Origin: Actinoplanes sp. M2I2
Lineage (GTDB): Bacteria > Actinomycetota > Actinomycetes > Mycobacteriales > Micromonosporaceae
NCBI RefSeq assembly: GCF_023544445.1
Contig: NZ_JALPVJ010000034.1
Location: 16,488-80,487 of the forward strand
Direction of reading: 5' to 3'
DNA length: 64,000 nucleotides
The translations under genes were made by a program, and so were the position numbers. Positions within the stretch are counted from its first letter, which is position 1. Every line of letters begins with the position of its first letter. Positions 25,626 through 34,240 of the stretch are shown piece by piece. Below the pieces are notes generated by a model. That model was not told where the DNA came from. It ran no database searches and saw only the letters and a program-made list of their open reading frames with translations.

Positions 25626-26324
25626 CTACTCCGGGTAGACGAGGTACCGCAGCGGGATGTTCTCCTGGATCCGTCCCGAGTCGGCGTCGATGACGGTGCT
25701 GGCGAAGGCCGCGTACGGCTGGCCGACGTTGAGGATGTCGGCCGACAGGTTGGCCTCGAACAGCAGCGGCTTGCGGCCCGGAACGGGTGTCTGGAACCAG
25801 AACTCGAGCACCGTGAAGGCCGGCGCCGGGGAGTCGAACCGGTCCTGCCGGAAGTCGTCCGGGCCGTCCGTCACGTCGGTGAGGTTGATCTGTTCCATGC
25901 CGACCCGGTAGCGACGACCGCCCAGCTGCACCGTCGGCGGCACGGCGAACCCGTTCGGGATGTCGATCGTCGGGTTGACGAACAGCACGGCGTAGATGAC
26001 CGCCCACTGCCCGCCTGCGATGATCTTGCTGGGCTGGTACGGCGGCGGTCCGCCGAACTCGATCGGCGTGAACGCGTACAGGTCGAACGCCACGTACGGG
26101 CCCACGGTGGGCTGACCCAGCTGGGCCTCGGCCCGCATACCGTTGGTCCCGGCCCGCATGGCCGCCTGCCGCTCGTCGAGGTGGCCCTGCATGCTGCTCC
26201 GGAACCGGTCGACCAGGTCGTCCCGGGTCTTCCTGGCCCGCTCCCGTACGTCGTCGGGCGGAGCAACCGGTGCGGCCGTGCCGGCGCTTACGGTGATCTC
26301 GTCCCTGGTGGTGGTAGTGGTCAT
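25626..26324 (-). CDS. Hypothetical protein, partner of the M36 peptidase
   Basis: 232 residues, no signal peptide or membrane segment. A Thr-rich start is followed by a charged helix (residues 25-70, RERARKTRDDLVDRFRSS) and a beta-rich domain with hydrophobic alternation (PYVAFDLYAFTPIEF; WAVIYAVLFVNPTIDIP; FTVLEFWFQTPVPG). Family not recognised. The start has a strong GGAGGAGG site. Tight linkage to the leaderless M36 peptidase, ahead of it in the same transcription unit, suggests a substrate, inhibitor or carrier of the protease; this is inference only. Confidence 0.65.
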   Translation of the reverse strand: MTTTTTRDEITVSAGTAAPVAPPDDVRERARKTRDDLVDRFRSSMQGHLDERQAAMRAGTNGMRAEAQLGQPTVGPYVAFDLYAFTPIEFGGPPPYQPSKIIAGGQWAVIYAVLFVNPTIDIPNGFAVPPTVQLGGRRYRVGMEQINLTDVTDGPDDFRQDRFDSPAPAFTVLEFWFQTPVPGRKPLLFEANLSADILNVGQPYAAFASTVIDADSGRIQENIPLRYLVYPE

Positions 26325-26525
26325 GAGGGAGCCTCCTCCGGCCTTGCTGATGCACTGACCGGCCGACTCTCGCAGTGGGCGCTTAAGCGGCCTGGTCCGG
26401 CGACTTAGCCCCGGGGCCGGTTGCCGTTAAGCGGGCCCGGCGCAGCCGTGGTTTAGGCGGTTGTCCGGCGGGAACGCCGTCTCGCCCGGGCCTGGAGGGC
26501 TGCCCCAAGTGACCAGGAGACGACA

Positions 26526-26762
26526 GTGGGTCCACACGAGATGATCGCGGTCGGGTCGAGCGAGGCCGGTACGGAGGAGTGGAGCTGTCCCCGCTGCGGG
26601 CGGCGGCTCCTGCTGCGCTGGCCGCCGCACTTCTCCCGGACCGTCCTGCACCCGGGCGACGATCGGGTGCTGCACGTGGGCGGCCGGAGCGAGACGCCGC
26701 GCGTCACGCTGAGCGAGGCGGAAAGGCTCTGGCTGGACGAGCACGGCATCGCCTGGAGCTGA
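26526..26762 (+). CDS. Small CxxC protein, 78 residues
   Basis: Residues 20-23 give one CPRC knuckle (EEWSCPRCGRRLLLRW) without a second pair, so a full zinc ribbon is not formed by one chain. The C-terminal half (VTLSEAERLWLDEHGIAWS) is helical. GTG 26526 has AGGAG at 7 nt. It converges on the broken SARP gene with 7 bases between the stops and is divergent from the M36 operon. Unknown function; possibly a small regulator of the nearby genes. Confidence 0.6.
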   Translation: MGPHEMIAVGSSEAGTEEWSCPRCGRRLLLRWPPHFSRTVLHPGDDRVLHVGGRSETPRVTLSEAERLWLDEHGIAWS

Positions 26763-26769
26763 CCGCCGC

Positions 26770-27580
26770 TCAGACCTGCTCGTGCCGGCGGATCCGCTCG
26801 TAGAGGCTCCGGGTCTGCGGGCCGGGCTCCACACCGAGATCACGCCACAGGGCGGCGGCGCACGCCCGGTGCTGCAGCAGGGCCAGATGCGGCTGCCCCA
26901 GCCGGCTGTGGCAGCGCATGAGCCGGCGGTGGGTGGCCTCCCGGCACGGATCGTCCTCGAGGACCCGCGCACACAGGCTCGCGGCCGCGGCGTACCGGCC
27001 GGCGTCGAAGGACAGGTCGCCGAGGTGGTCGAGGGCGTCGACATGGGCCAGGCGCAACTGGTCACGCGGCAGGACCGGCCAGTCCTCGTACGGGTTCTCG
27101 GCCAGCAGATCGCCCCGGTAGAGCCCGTCCGCCATCTCGTACTCCCGGATCGCGGGCTCGCACTGCCCGGCCAGGTGCAGCCGGCGGGCCAGGCGCAGGT
27201 GCCGGTCGAACTCGTCGACGTCGAGCCACAGCTGGACGCCCGGGTCGAGGCCGTAGCGGTTGCCCCGGAACACGACGATCGGCCGGTCGGTGACCGTGCG
27301 CAGGGCGCGGCGCACCCCGTGCAGGGCCACGTTGAGGCTGTTGCGCGCGGCCTCCTGGGTGGATCCGGGCCACGTGCATCAGCGTCTCCCGGGACGGCCA
27401 GGGGTGACGGTGGGTGAGCAGGTACGCGAACAGCGACGCCTTGCGCCCGCCGTGCCACAGCCCGGCCGTGACGCCGTCGAGCGTGGTGACGAGCGGGCCG
27501 AGCACGTGCACCGCCAGGAGCGGATGCGCCGACCAGGGCATCGGTTCGGTGAGCAGAGTGGACCGGAAGCGATCATCCAT
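26770..27580 (-). pseudogene. SARP/BTAD-type transcriptional regulator, frameshifted
   Basis: The N-terminal part (from ATG 27580, with GGAGG at 8 nt) reads as a SARP winged helix, LLAVHVLGPLVTTLDG then RKASLFAYLLTHRHPWPSRETLM, and the rest continues in another frame as WPGSTQEAARNSLNVALHG and a complete bacterial transcriptional activator (BTAD) domain with FDRHLRLARRL and CREATHRRLMRCHSRLG. The break is at about 27371-27376. Relatives read LMDVFWP there; losing five bases between short TG repeats would explain it. SARPs activate pathway genes. As it stands the two halves cannot form one protein, so the regulator is probably dead unless this is an assembly error. Confidence 0.8.
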
Positions 27581-27694
27581 TGCGGCCACCTCCAGGGGCT
27601 GCCACGACACACGCTACGAGCTGTCCCGGCCGGCGTCCCGGTCAGATCTGGGACACCACCCACCGAGCGATCTCCCGCACCTGCCGGATAACTC

Positions 27695-27728
27695 CTTGCA
27701 AACTCTTCCACCGCCTGCAAGTGCTTGC
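27695..27728 (+). promoter_or_regulatory. Candidate MalR-type operator of the amylase gene
   Basis: CTTGCAA (27695-27701), CTGCAAG (27715-27721) and CTTGC (27724-27728) form inverted and direct copies of the CTTGCAG-like word known from actinomycete alpha-amylase promoters controlled by MalR/Reg1-type LacI proteins. The site lies 227 bases before the amylase start. A second inverted pair TGTCCC/GGGACA flanks 27622-27655, near the SARP start. Confidence 0.45.
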
Positions 27729-27954
27729 TATGGTCCGTTCCCATGTGAACACGGGATTACATCCATGTCACCGGATCCGCCCCTGGTGGCTGAGGTTTCC
27801 CCGCCCCCGGTTCAGCGAAGCTCGTCGTTGCAAGACACTCGCCCCCGGCATCCGCCGGCCGACCCGTGCACGAACACAGCCGACACCGGCCGCCCGGCAC
27901 CCTCCCCCGGCCAGGTCGGGCCGACCGCCCGTACCTGAAGTAAGGAGCACCGAG

Positions 27955-29733
27955 ATGAGAAAGCTCGCCCCCGTCCTCACGGCCCTGATGGCCGCGATGA
28001 TCGCCGTGGTGGTGGTGACCGGGCGCCCCGAGCAGGCCGACGCCCGGCCGGACGCCAACCCCGGCGCGCGCGACACGATCGTGCACCTCTTCGAATGGCC
28101 GTGGGCGTCGATCGCGTCGGAATGCACCACCGTGCTCGGACCGAAAGGCTTCGGCGGCGTCCAGGTGTCGCCGCCCCAGGAACACGTCGTGCTCCCCGGC
28201 GCCGGATACCCGTGGTGGCAGGACTACCAGCCGGTCAGCTACCAGCTCGTGACCCGCCGCGGCGACCGCGCCGCCTTCGCGAACATGGTCAGCACCTGCC
28301 ACGCGGCCGGCGTGAAGATCTACGTCGACGCGGTCCTCAACCACATGGCGGGCGGGGCGTCCACCGGCACCGGCACCGCCGGCTCGTCGTACAGCCACTA
28401 CGCGTACCCCGCGGTGCCGTTCGGCACGAACGACTTCCACCACTGCGGGCGCAACGGCAACGACGACATCGCCAACTGGGGTGACCGCTGGGAAATTCAG
28501 AACTGTGAACTGGTCGACCTCTCCGACCTGAAGACCGAAGCGTCCTACGTGCGCGGCAAACTCGTCGCCTACCTCAACGACCTGATCTCGCTCGGCGTCG
28601 ACGGTTTCCGGGTGGACGCGGCCAAACACGTCCCCGTCGCCGACCTGCAGGCGATCTACGGTCAGCTGAACGGCACCCCGTACATCTTCCAGGAGACCAT
28701 CGAGGGCGGCGCCGGCGAGCCCAGTCCGACCGAGTACACCGGCATCGGCGACGTGACCGAGTTCCGCTACGGCGACGTGGTCGGCAACGCGTTCCGCGAC
28801 GGCAACCTGGCCACCCTGCAGAACCTGCCGTCCCAGATGCTGCTGTCCAGCGGCGACGCCGTGGCCTTCATCGACAACCACGACACGCAGCGCAACGACC
28901 GGGCGAAGTTGACCTACAAGAACGGCGGCACCTACGCCCTGGCCGAGGCCTTCATGCTGGCCTACCCCTACGGCACCCCGTCGGTGATGTCGTCGTTCAC
29001 CTTCAGCAACCCGGAAGCCGGCCCGCCCGCCACCGCGAACGGCACCACCACCGCGGTGAACTGCTCGTCCGGCTGGGCCTGCGAGCACCGATGGCGCACG
29101 ACGGCCAACCTGGTCGCCTTCCACAACGCCGCGGCCGGCACCGGCCTGACGAACTGGTGGTCCAACGGCGGCAACCAGATCGCCTTCGGCCGAGGCTCGA
29201 ACGCCTACGCCGTCTTCAACCGCGGCGGCGCCCTGAACCGCACCTTCACCACGTCCCTGCCCGCCGGCACCTACTGCGACGTGGCCAACGGCGACTTCAC
29301 CAACGGCACCTGCACCGGTACGGCCTACACCGTCAACGCCGCAGGCCAGTTCACCGCCACGGTCCCGGCCGGCGGCCTGCTGGCCCTGCACGTCAACGCC
29401 CGCACCACGGGGGGCACGACCCCGCCACCCACGGGCTGCACCAGCGTGGCGGTGACGTTCGCGGCCAACGCCACCACAGCCTGGGGCGAGAACGTCTTCC
29501 TGCTGGGCAACCGCGCCGAACTGAGCAACTGGAACGCCGGCGCGGGCGTCGCCCTGTCCTCCACTGCGTACCCGGTCTGGCGCGGCACGGTGAACCTGCC
29601 CGCGAACACCACGGTCGAATACAAGTACGTCAAGAAGAACGGTTCGGCAGTGACCTGGGAGTCCGGTAGCAACCGAACCCTGAACACCGGGACGGCGTGC
29701 GCTCTGACCGTGAACGACAGCTGGCGCTCCTGA
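27955..29733 (+). CDS. amy: Secreted alpha-amylase (GH13) with starch-binding CBM20
   Basis: 592 residues: signal peptide (1 to about 31), GH13 barrel, an amylase C-terminal beta domain, a short TTPPP linker and a CBM20 starch-binding module (about 485-592). Catalytic residues are nucleophile D221 in FRVDAAKH, acid/base E247 in IFQET and D310 in FIDNHD. It hydrolyses alpha-1,4 bonds in starch outside the cell. ATG 27955 follows AAGGAG by 8 nt. It stands alone with its own promoter region upstream, divergent from the broken SARP gene, and a hairpin follows the stop codon. The layout matches typical actinomycete alpha-amylases. Confidence 0.95.
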   Translation: MRKLAPVLTALMAAMIAVVVVTGRPEQADARPDANPGARDTIVHLFEWPWASIASECTTVLGPKGFGGVQVSPPQEHVVLPGAGYPWWQDYQPVSYQLVTRRGDRAAFANMVSTCHAAGVKIYVDAVLNHMAGGASTGTGTAGSSYSHYAYPAVPFGTNDFHHCGRNGNDDIANWGDRWEIQNCELVDLSDLKTEASYVRGKLVAYLNDLISLGVDGFRVDAAKHVPVADLQAIYGQLNGTPYIFQETIEGGAGEPSPTEYTGIGDVTEFRYGDVVGNAFRDGNLATLQNLPSQMLLSSGDAVAFIDNHDTQRNDRAKLTYKNGGTYALAEAFMLAYPYGTPSVMSSFTFSNPEAGPPATANGTTTAVNCSSGWACEHRWRTTANLVAFHNAAAGTGLTNWWSNGGNQIAFGRGSNAYAVFNRGGALNRTFTTSLPAGTYCDVANGDFTNGTCTGTAYTVNAAGQFTATVPAGGLLALHVNARTTGGTTPPPTGCTSVAVTFAANATTAWGENVFLLGNRAELSNWNAGAGVALSSTAYPVWRGTVNLPANTTVEYKYVKKNGSAVTWESGSNRTLNTGTACALTVNDSWRS

Positions 29734-29745
29734 CAGTCCTTGCTC

Positions 29746-29773
29746 CCCCGGGTGGTCGCGCGGCCGCCCGGGG
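29746..29773 (+). terminator. GC-rich hairpin after the amylase gene
   Basis: CCCCGGGTGGTCG can pair with CGGCCGCCCGGGG (with G-U tolerance), beginning 12 bases after the stop codon. No T run follows. The much stronger hairpin of the dispersed repeat lies 50 bases further and could also stop transcription. Confidence 0.5.
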
Positions 29774-29814
29774 CGGGGAGTGCGGGCGAGCTCGGCCTGG
29801 TGGGCTGGACTTTC

Positions 29815-30110
29815 TTGCGGTTGACGGTCGGGGCCGAGGGTGACCAAGCTCTGACGGTAAGGCATCTATGTCTGAGCTTGGTCACCCTCGGCCCCGACCT
29901 TGGGGGCGAGCCGGTCGCGGCGTCGCGGTGGTCACCGGGCGGCGGCTGCCTGGTCGAGCCGGGCGGTCACCTGGCGGCTCGGTGGTCCGGCTGCCGCGTT
30001 GTGGTCACCGGACCGGGAGTCGGCTTGGGCGGGCGGGCCTGGGTGGTGGGTCAAGGGAGCAGGACCCTGCCGCTTACGGTCAGCACCTCACGGCTGGGCG
30101 ATGGGTCACT
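29815..30110 (+). repeat. Dispersed hairpin repeat, copy A
   Basis: About 290 bp closely similar to 63395-63690. It opens with a perfect 26-bp inverted repeat (arms 29826-29851 and 29874-29899, starting GGTCGGGGCCGAGGG) around a 22-base loop, then continues with about 200 bp conserved between the copies, including GGGCGGGCCTGGGTGGTGGG and a small hairpin GGGTC/GACCC. The long conserved tail after the hairpin separates this from a plain terminator. Neither copy has target-site duplications I can recognise. Both lie just behind an operon on the same strand. Confidence 0.85.
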
Positions 30111-30569
30111 CCGGCCGGCCGCGGCGGAGCTCACCTCGCCCCCGCCTGTCGCCTTGCCGGCGCGTCGCTCACGCAGGGTGGTATCGCCGAAGGTCGGGCA
30201 CGCCTTGTCGGCGGCAGATGCGGATAACTTCCGGTTCACCGTCACTACCTGCGCCTGCAACCCCAGCTGGTACTACGAGGACTGGCTGATACTCATCGCG
30301 AACAGCGAGATGAAGACCGACGGGTTCGTCTCAGGCGAGCCCGACCATCACGTCGACCACCGCGTCCACCTTTACGGCGGAGCGGGACGGGCAAGCCGCC
30401 GACGCGACAAGTAATTATGGGGCTGGGCCGACGCGCACGATCGGCGGCAAATCAGTGTGTACAGCTATGTCGATTACTTGAGCAGCATGAATACTCGATC
30501 ATTGCGAATGAGGCGGCAAGCTCGGTCAGAGCCGCCCCCCGGGCGCGTAGCGCCTGCTGTACTACCGGT
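30111..30569. other. Region with a possible small gene remnant
   Basis: On the plus strand about 30178-30414 reads a coding-like tail (DADNFRFTVTTCACNPSWYYEDWLILIANSEMK, shown here in separate pieces: NFRFTVTTCACN, PSWYYEDWLILIANSEM) ending at TAA near 30414, without a good start. It could be a fragment of a lost gene. The remainder up to 30569 holds nothing recognisable. Confidence 0.3.
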
Positions 30570-31139
30570 TCATGTACTGGTTCCAGAGCCGGCCCTGACA
30601 CGGGGCTTCGGGTCGTTGACCAATATCTCCAGTGCGGCGGGGTCGTCGGTGCGCTCGGCCAGGTATTCGCGTACCTGCCCGACTGGGTCTTGCACGAGCA
30701 GCGTGACGGCCTCGGTCGGCAGGCGCGGCTGTTGAGCCAGGATGAGCCGGACGTCGCGGTGCGGCGAGGCACACAACGCCTTCAACACACACAGGTCGGC
30801 GACGGCGACGGGGTTTGTCAGAGCGGCGTAGCGGACCGCGAAGTTGTCGTCGCCCCCAAGCTTGCTCAGGACCTCGGTTGGCGTGCTGACGTTGGCGGCC
30901 AGTGCTTTGCGGGTGGCGGCGTCCGGGTCCGCGACGAGGAGACGAAGCGAATCTGGTGGGGTGCGGGCCCGTCCAGCGACGATTCGGCGGACCTTCGGTG
31001 AGGTATCGGCGGCCATAGCCGCCAGCAACTCGGCCGGTGTGTCCGTGTGGGCCGCAGCGGCCACCCTGGCACGGACGATCTTGTGTCTCGCCAGAACCTG
31101 GAGATCTTCGGAGTCGTCGCCCACCGCCACGACGAGCAT
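30570..31139 (-). CDS. Leucine-rich-variant / HEAT-like repeat protein
   Basis: 189 residues built of about seven helical repeats of roughly 23-24 residues with the pattern R-VAAAAHTDTPAELLAAMAAD-P-VR, characteristic of leucine-rich repeat variant (LRV) and related HEAT-like folds that serve as protein-binding scaffolds. No catalytic domain. The first repeat is incomplete at ATG 31139; upstream, in another frame, ALQALATFGNSR looks like the missing start of that repeat, so a frameshift near 31140 may have shortened the protein. Next to a recombinase in an accessory stretch. Confidence 0.6.
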   Translation of the reverse strand: MLVVAVGDDSEDLQVLARHKIVRARVAAAAHTDTPAELLAAMAADTSPKVRRIVAGRARTPPDSLRLLVADPDAATRKALAANVSTPTEVLSKLGGDDNFAVRYAALTNPVAVADLCVLKALCASPHRDVRLILAQQPRLPTEAVTLLVQDPVGQVREYLAERTDDPAALEILVNDPKPRVRAGSGTST

Positions 31140-31447
31140 GGTGCGCGCGAGTTACCGAACGTTGCAAGGGCCTGGAGGGCGATGCGTCCCATCGGAGTAC
31201 CGGAACGATCATCCATCCGGCTTGCACCGCAGCGCGGGGCGGTCCGCGGATCACGGGCGACGATCACTCCGCGGCCGGACGGCGAGTGGCACCTGCTGGG
31301 ACAGCGGTCGGCACGTTGTCCTTCTGGATGTTCGTGCGCGGGCGTTCGCAACGGCGCAACAATCCGTAGCCGCTCTTCGTGAGCCCCGCGCGCGGTCTGC
31401 GGCATGAGAGGGAGCCCGCGAGTCTTTCAAGGGCCGTTGCTTCCCGG
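31140..31447. other. Intergenic region, possible eroded 5' end of the LRV gene
   Basis: Minus-strand 31140-31217 carries a short stretch in register with LRV repeats but in another frame (ATG at about 31217, MDDRSGTPMGRIALQALA). Beyond this nothing is recognisable up to the recombinase stop codon. Confidence 0.35.
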
Positions 31448-32395
31448 TCAGAGCGGTAGGTACTCGCGGATCCTGCCGCGAACGTGTGGGCGGGCCTGGT
31501 CCAGGCATAGGCCGAGCGTAGGAAACTGCTCGGCGAGTTGGACTTCGGTCAGCGGCTCGGTGAGCGGCGCGGCGGCGTATCCGCGGTGATCTTCGTGCCA
31601 GTGGCCGTCGGGTTCGACGGCGCGGACGCGGGTGACGACGCCGTTGACGACGTAGACGAATCCTTTGACCCTGGTCCGGCGGGTCGGTGCGATGGGGTAC
31701 CACTTGCTGTCGGCCTCGTACTGGACCTTTTCGTCCTGGCCCGTCTCGTCGTAGCGGCGGTTGGTGTCCGGGCCGATCTTGCCGGTTCGGGTGTTGCGGT
31801 AGATGACCATGACGCAGTCGCGGTCGGCTGTGTGGGCGGCGAGGTGTTTGAACAAAGTGGAGCGGGCGACACCGAACACCGCTGCGATCTCTTCGACGGT
31901 GTACTGGTCGGTGTCGTACATGTGCCGGGCATAGGCGAGCTCTTCCTGGGTGAGTTTGGCCGGGCGTCCGCCGACCCGGCCTCGGGCGCGGACGCGGGCG
32001 TCGGCGACGTCGCGTCTGGCCTCGACGAGGACCGCCCGTTCGAACCCGGCGAGGGCGGCCATCGTCCGGAAGAACTGCTTGCCGAGCGGGATGGACGTGT
32101 CGATGCCTTCCTCCAGGAGGACGAGGTCGACGCCGTCCATCTCGAACCAGGCGGCCAGATCGAGGAGGTGCTTGTGGTCGTGGCCGAGGCGTCGCAGCCG
32201 GGTGACGACGACCTGGTCCTTGGGCTGCAGTGTCTGCAGCAGCAGCGCGTCGAGCTTGGGGCAGGCGGCCGTCTTCCCGCTGATCTTCTCAATGACGATG
32301 TTCTCCGGCTCGACGCCGGCCTCGACGAGCGCGTCGTACTGCGACGCGGGGTCCTGGTCCCGGGTGGAGACGCGAGCGTAGCCATAGCGGGTCAT
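31448..32395 (-). CDS. Serine recombinase (resolvase/invertase type) with C-terminal extension
   Basis: 315 residues. Residues 1-140 are a resolvase catalytic domain: YARVSTRDQD with nucleophile S10, then VVVTRLRRLGHDHKHLLDL and GKQFFRTMAALAGFERAVLVEARRDV. Residues 140-195 form the usual HTH (KLTQEELAYARHMYDTDQYTVEEIAAVFGVARSTLFKHL, quoted as KLTQEELAYARHM and VEEIAAVFGVARSTLFKHL). A further 120 residues follow (VYVVNGVVTRVRAVEPDGHW; ending RPHVRGRIREYLPL), which resolvases lack and which look like an independent conserved domain. Res-like sites lie just upstream. It marks a mobile or formerly mobile region. Confidence 0.85.
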   Translation of the reverse strand: MTRYGYARVSTRDQDPASQYDALVEAGVEPENIVIEKISGKTAACPKLDALLLQTLQPKDQVVVTRLRRLGHDHKHLLDLAAWFEMDGVDLVLLEEGIDTSIPLGKQFFRTMAALAGFERAVLVEARRDVADARVRARGRVGGRPAKLTQEELAYARHMYDTDQYTVEEIAAVFGVARSTLFKHLAAHTADRDCVMVIYRNTRTGKIGPDTNRRYDETGQDEKVQYEADSKWYPIAPTRRTRVKGFVYVVNGVVTRVRAVEPDGHWHEDHRGYAAAPLTEPLTEVQLAEQFPTLGLCLDQARPHVRGRIREYLPL

Positions 32396-32459
32396 CCTGT
32401 GTTCAGCGCTCCTCGCAGGGGTGTGGAACCCACATGTGCGTCGCTGGGCGATCGGGTGT

Positions 32460-32583
32460 CAGTCCAATAAAAGCGACCGCGGTGTTGACGGACTTTGAAA
32501 TCCGGACTGGGTTTATGGACTGACCATAGCGGGACGTCCCGTAGAGGTCAACATGGGTCCGGTATCCTCAATTTATGGACTGA
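32460..32583. promoter_or_regulatory. Candidate res site of the serine recombinase
   Basis: Three copies of one word: TTTATGGACTGA at 32512-32523 and again at 32572-32583 (60 bases apart, direct), and the inverted near-copy CAGTCCAATAAAA at 32460-32472. Their place 65-190 bases upstream of the recombinase start is where resolvase res subsites normally lie. The region is also clearly richer in A+T than its surroundings. Confidence 0.5.
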
Positions 32584-32839
32584 TGTTGATCGGGTTCGCT
32601 CACGCTCGGCGGCAGACGAGGGCGCCGGTTCCCGTGTCGGCAACCGGCCCGAGCTTGCCAGGAGACGGCCGGCAGGGCGGCGGAGTCTGCTCCGCGGCGA
32701 TGAACGGGAAGACGTTCACGGGGTCTTCTTTGCGAGCAAAGCCGTCGGGGTATCTCACGAGAGCGCCCTTCCACGTGTCCTGACGGTGCCGCCCTGAACA
32801 ATGGGCGGCGGCCCCGCCGTACAAGGAAAGGTCTTGACC
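32584..32839. other. Intergenic region upstream of a small gene
   Basis: No supported gene. The minus strand holds a coding-like patch around 32620-32780 (RYPDGFARKEDPVNVFPF) without start, stop or family match. AAGGAAAGG near 32823 serves the gene at 32840. Confidence 0.35.
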
Positions 32840-33316
32840 ATGGGTTGGAACACCTCGGTGCTTTTCCGTCAGGACGTGACGGCGGACGAGGCTGTGGGCG
32901 ACCTCGCCATCACAGATTTCAGCGGCGAACTGGTCGCAGCCGACCAGGCCACAAGCGCCCTCAAGCCCGACGCCCTCTATGCCGCCGAGTCGGATGGCTG
33001 GGTTCAGGTCTGGAACCCGATGATGGATGTGGTCATGAGCTGGGAGCCGACCGACCCGGGCGACGCTTTGGTGGTCTTCTTCAGCAGCGTTTCGAGCACC
33101 TACGGCTTCACGCTGTTCACGAATGGGGAACGCACCCGGCATTACGTCTACGCCGACGGTGTGGCTGTCGAGGACGAAGGAACGCCACTGCCGGTCGAGG
33201 CCGATATTTCCCTGCCGTCCTGGGGCCCGGACGAGGACTTCCTCTGGTCGATCATCACGGCAGTCACTGGTCTCCGGTATGACGAAAAGCTGCAGTACCG
33301 CGTCTACCCGGTGTGA
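32840..33316 (+). CDS. Hypothetical acidic protein, 158 residues
   Basis: A soluble, acidic, beta-rich protein with no signal peptide: MGWNTSVLFRQDVTADEAVGD, later WVQVWNPMMDVVMSW and VVFFSSVSSTYGFTLFTNG, ending RYDEKLQYRVYPV. The WNTSVLF start and alternating strands look like a real conserved small protein, possibly of a toxin/immunity type, but I recognise no family. ATG 32840 has AAGGAAAGG upstream. It sits between a recombinase and an IS remnant. Confidence 0.65.
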   Translation: MGWNTSVLFRQDVTADEAVGDLAITDFSGELVAADQATSALKPDALYAAESDGWVQVWNPMMDVVMSWEPTDPGDALVVFFSSVSSTYGFTLFTNGERTRHYVYADGVAVEDEGTPLPVEADISLPSWGPDEDFLWSIITAVTGLRYDEKLQYRVYPV

Positions 33317-33689
33317 CGGCGTATGCGGCGGGCTACCGAGCCGGGGTCGATTGTTGCGAGCCCTGCCCTGCGGCGCCTCAACCATGATCACCGCAGCGCC
33401 GCGAGCTGACGGGTGCCGACGGCGTGCTGGAGCACTGGTTACGCACCGTGCTGGCCAACGACGGCAGTGCCCGCTGGCATCGGTTCAAGCCGTGCCTCCA
33501 GCCGGCCGAAGCGTTTGCGACCGAGCGGATCACGGCAGTGCCCGCGTATCAAAGCGGATGAGGGTGCATCGTCGAGTTGCCAGGGCATCGAACGCGTAAA
33601 GCTGTGCCGTCTGCCCAGCCGCCCCAGCCCGTCCAGGGAGCCAACGCCGCTACGGTGGTCGGCATAGAAGGCGGGGACGATGCCAGCGC
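33317..33689. other. Noncoding or eroded region
   Basis: A short plus-strand stretch near 33417-33561 (VLEHWLRTVLANDGSARW) reads like the end of a protein but has no start. No family recognised; probably debris of the neighbouring insertion. Confidence 0.3.
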
Positions 33690-33990
33690 CAGCTTGAGTC
33701 CGGCTCGCGGGGAAACGCGTATGCCGGGCGAGCCAGTCGTGCACGAGGGCGGTTCTGTGGGTGGCCAGGTTGTCACAGGCGACGTGGACGTCCAGTTCGG
33801 CGGCGGGGACAGCCTTTGTCGATCGCGGTCAGGAATTCGCGGTATTCCACCGCCCGGTGTTGCGGTGCCACTCGCCGATCACGGTGCCGTCGGCGATGTT
33901 GAACGCAGCGAACAGGCTGGTGGTGCCGGGCCTGGCGTGGTTGCGCCGTTCGGGCTTCGTCCGCATCGCCTGCAGCCAATCATGGTCAGT
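33690..33990 (-). pseudogene. IS630-family transposase remnant
   Basis: On the minus strand three frames together give recognisable IS630 DDE transposase pieces: HDWLQAMRTKPERRNHARPG and TTSLFAAFNIADGTVIGEWHR, then RAVEYREFLTAIDK, then LDVHVACDNLATHRTALVHDW and LARHTRF. At least two frameshifts and loss of both ends show it is dead. The normal continuation after the RF of LARHTRF (HFTPTSSSW and ERWF) is missing, so it is truncated as well. No terminal repeats were found. Confidence 0.7.
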
Positions 33991-34240
33991 CACCTCCCAC
34001 CGGCGGCACTTCCACTGGTACCGCTCACTTCCTCGTCCATAGCCGACGGAATTCCGCTGCTGGCGCGGTAGGGCTCACCTTCTACGGCCCATAGCCGAGA
34101 GTATTGAGCCCTTGGTAACACCGCCGCGCCCGCGGCGTTGGAAGACGCCCGCCGCAGCGGAACTGCTCCGCGTCTATTTCGGTACCGGCACGCGCATGGC
34201 CGCGAGCGCGTGGGGGTCGCCATGGTTGTCCTCGCGACCG

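Noticed and set aside
27757..29865. A 702-residue minus-strand gene
   Set aside because: It is the complement of the amylase gene; codon-position GC bias and domain content support the plus strand.
29868..30227. A short gene beginning MSELGHPRPRP inside the dispersed repeat (also at 63449)
   Set aside because: The start lies in the hairpin loop and the common part is only the arm sequence; the frames diverge and lengths differ between the copies, so a conserved protein is unlikely.
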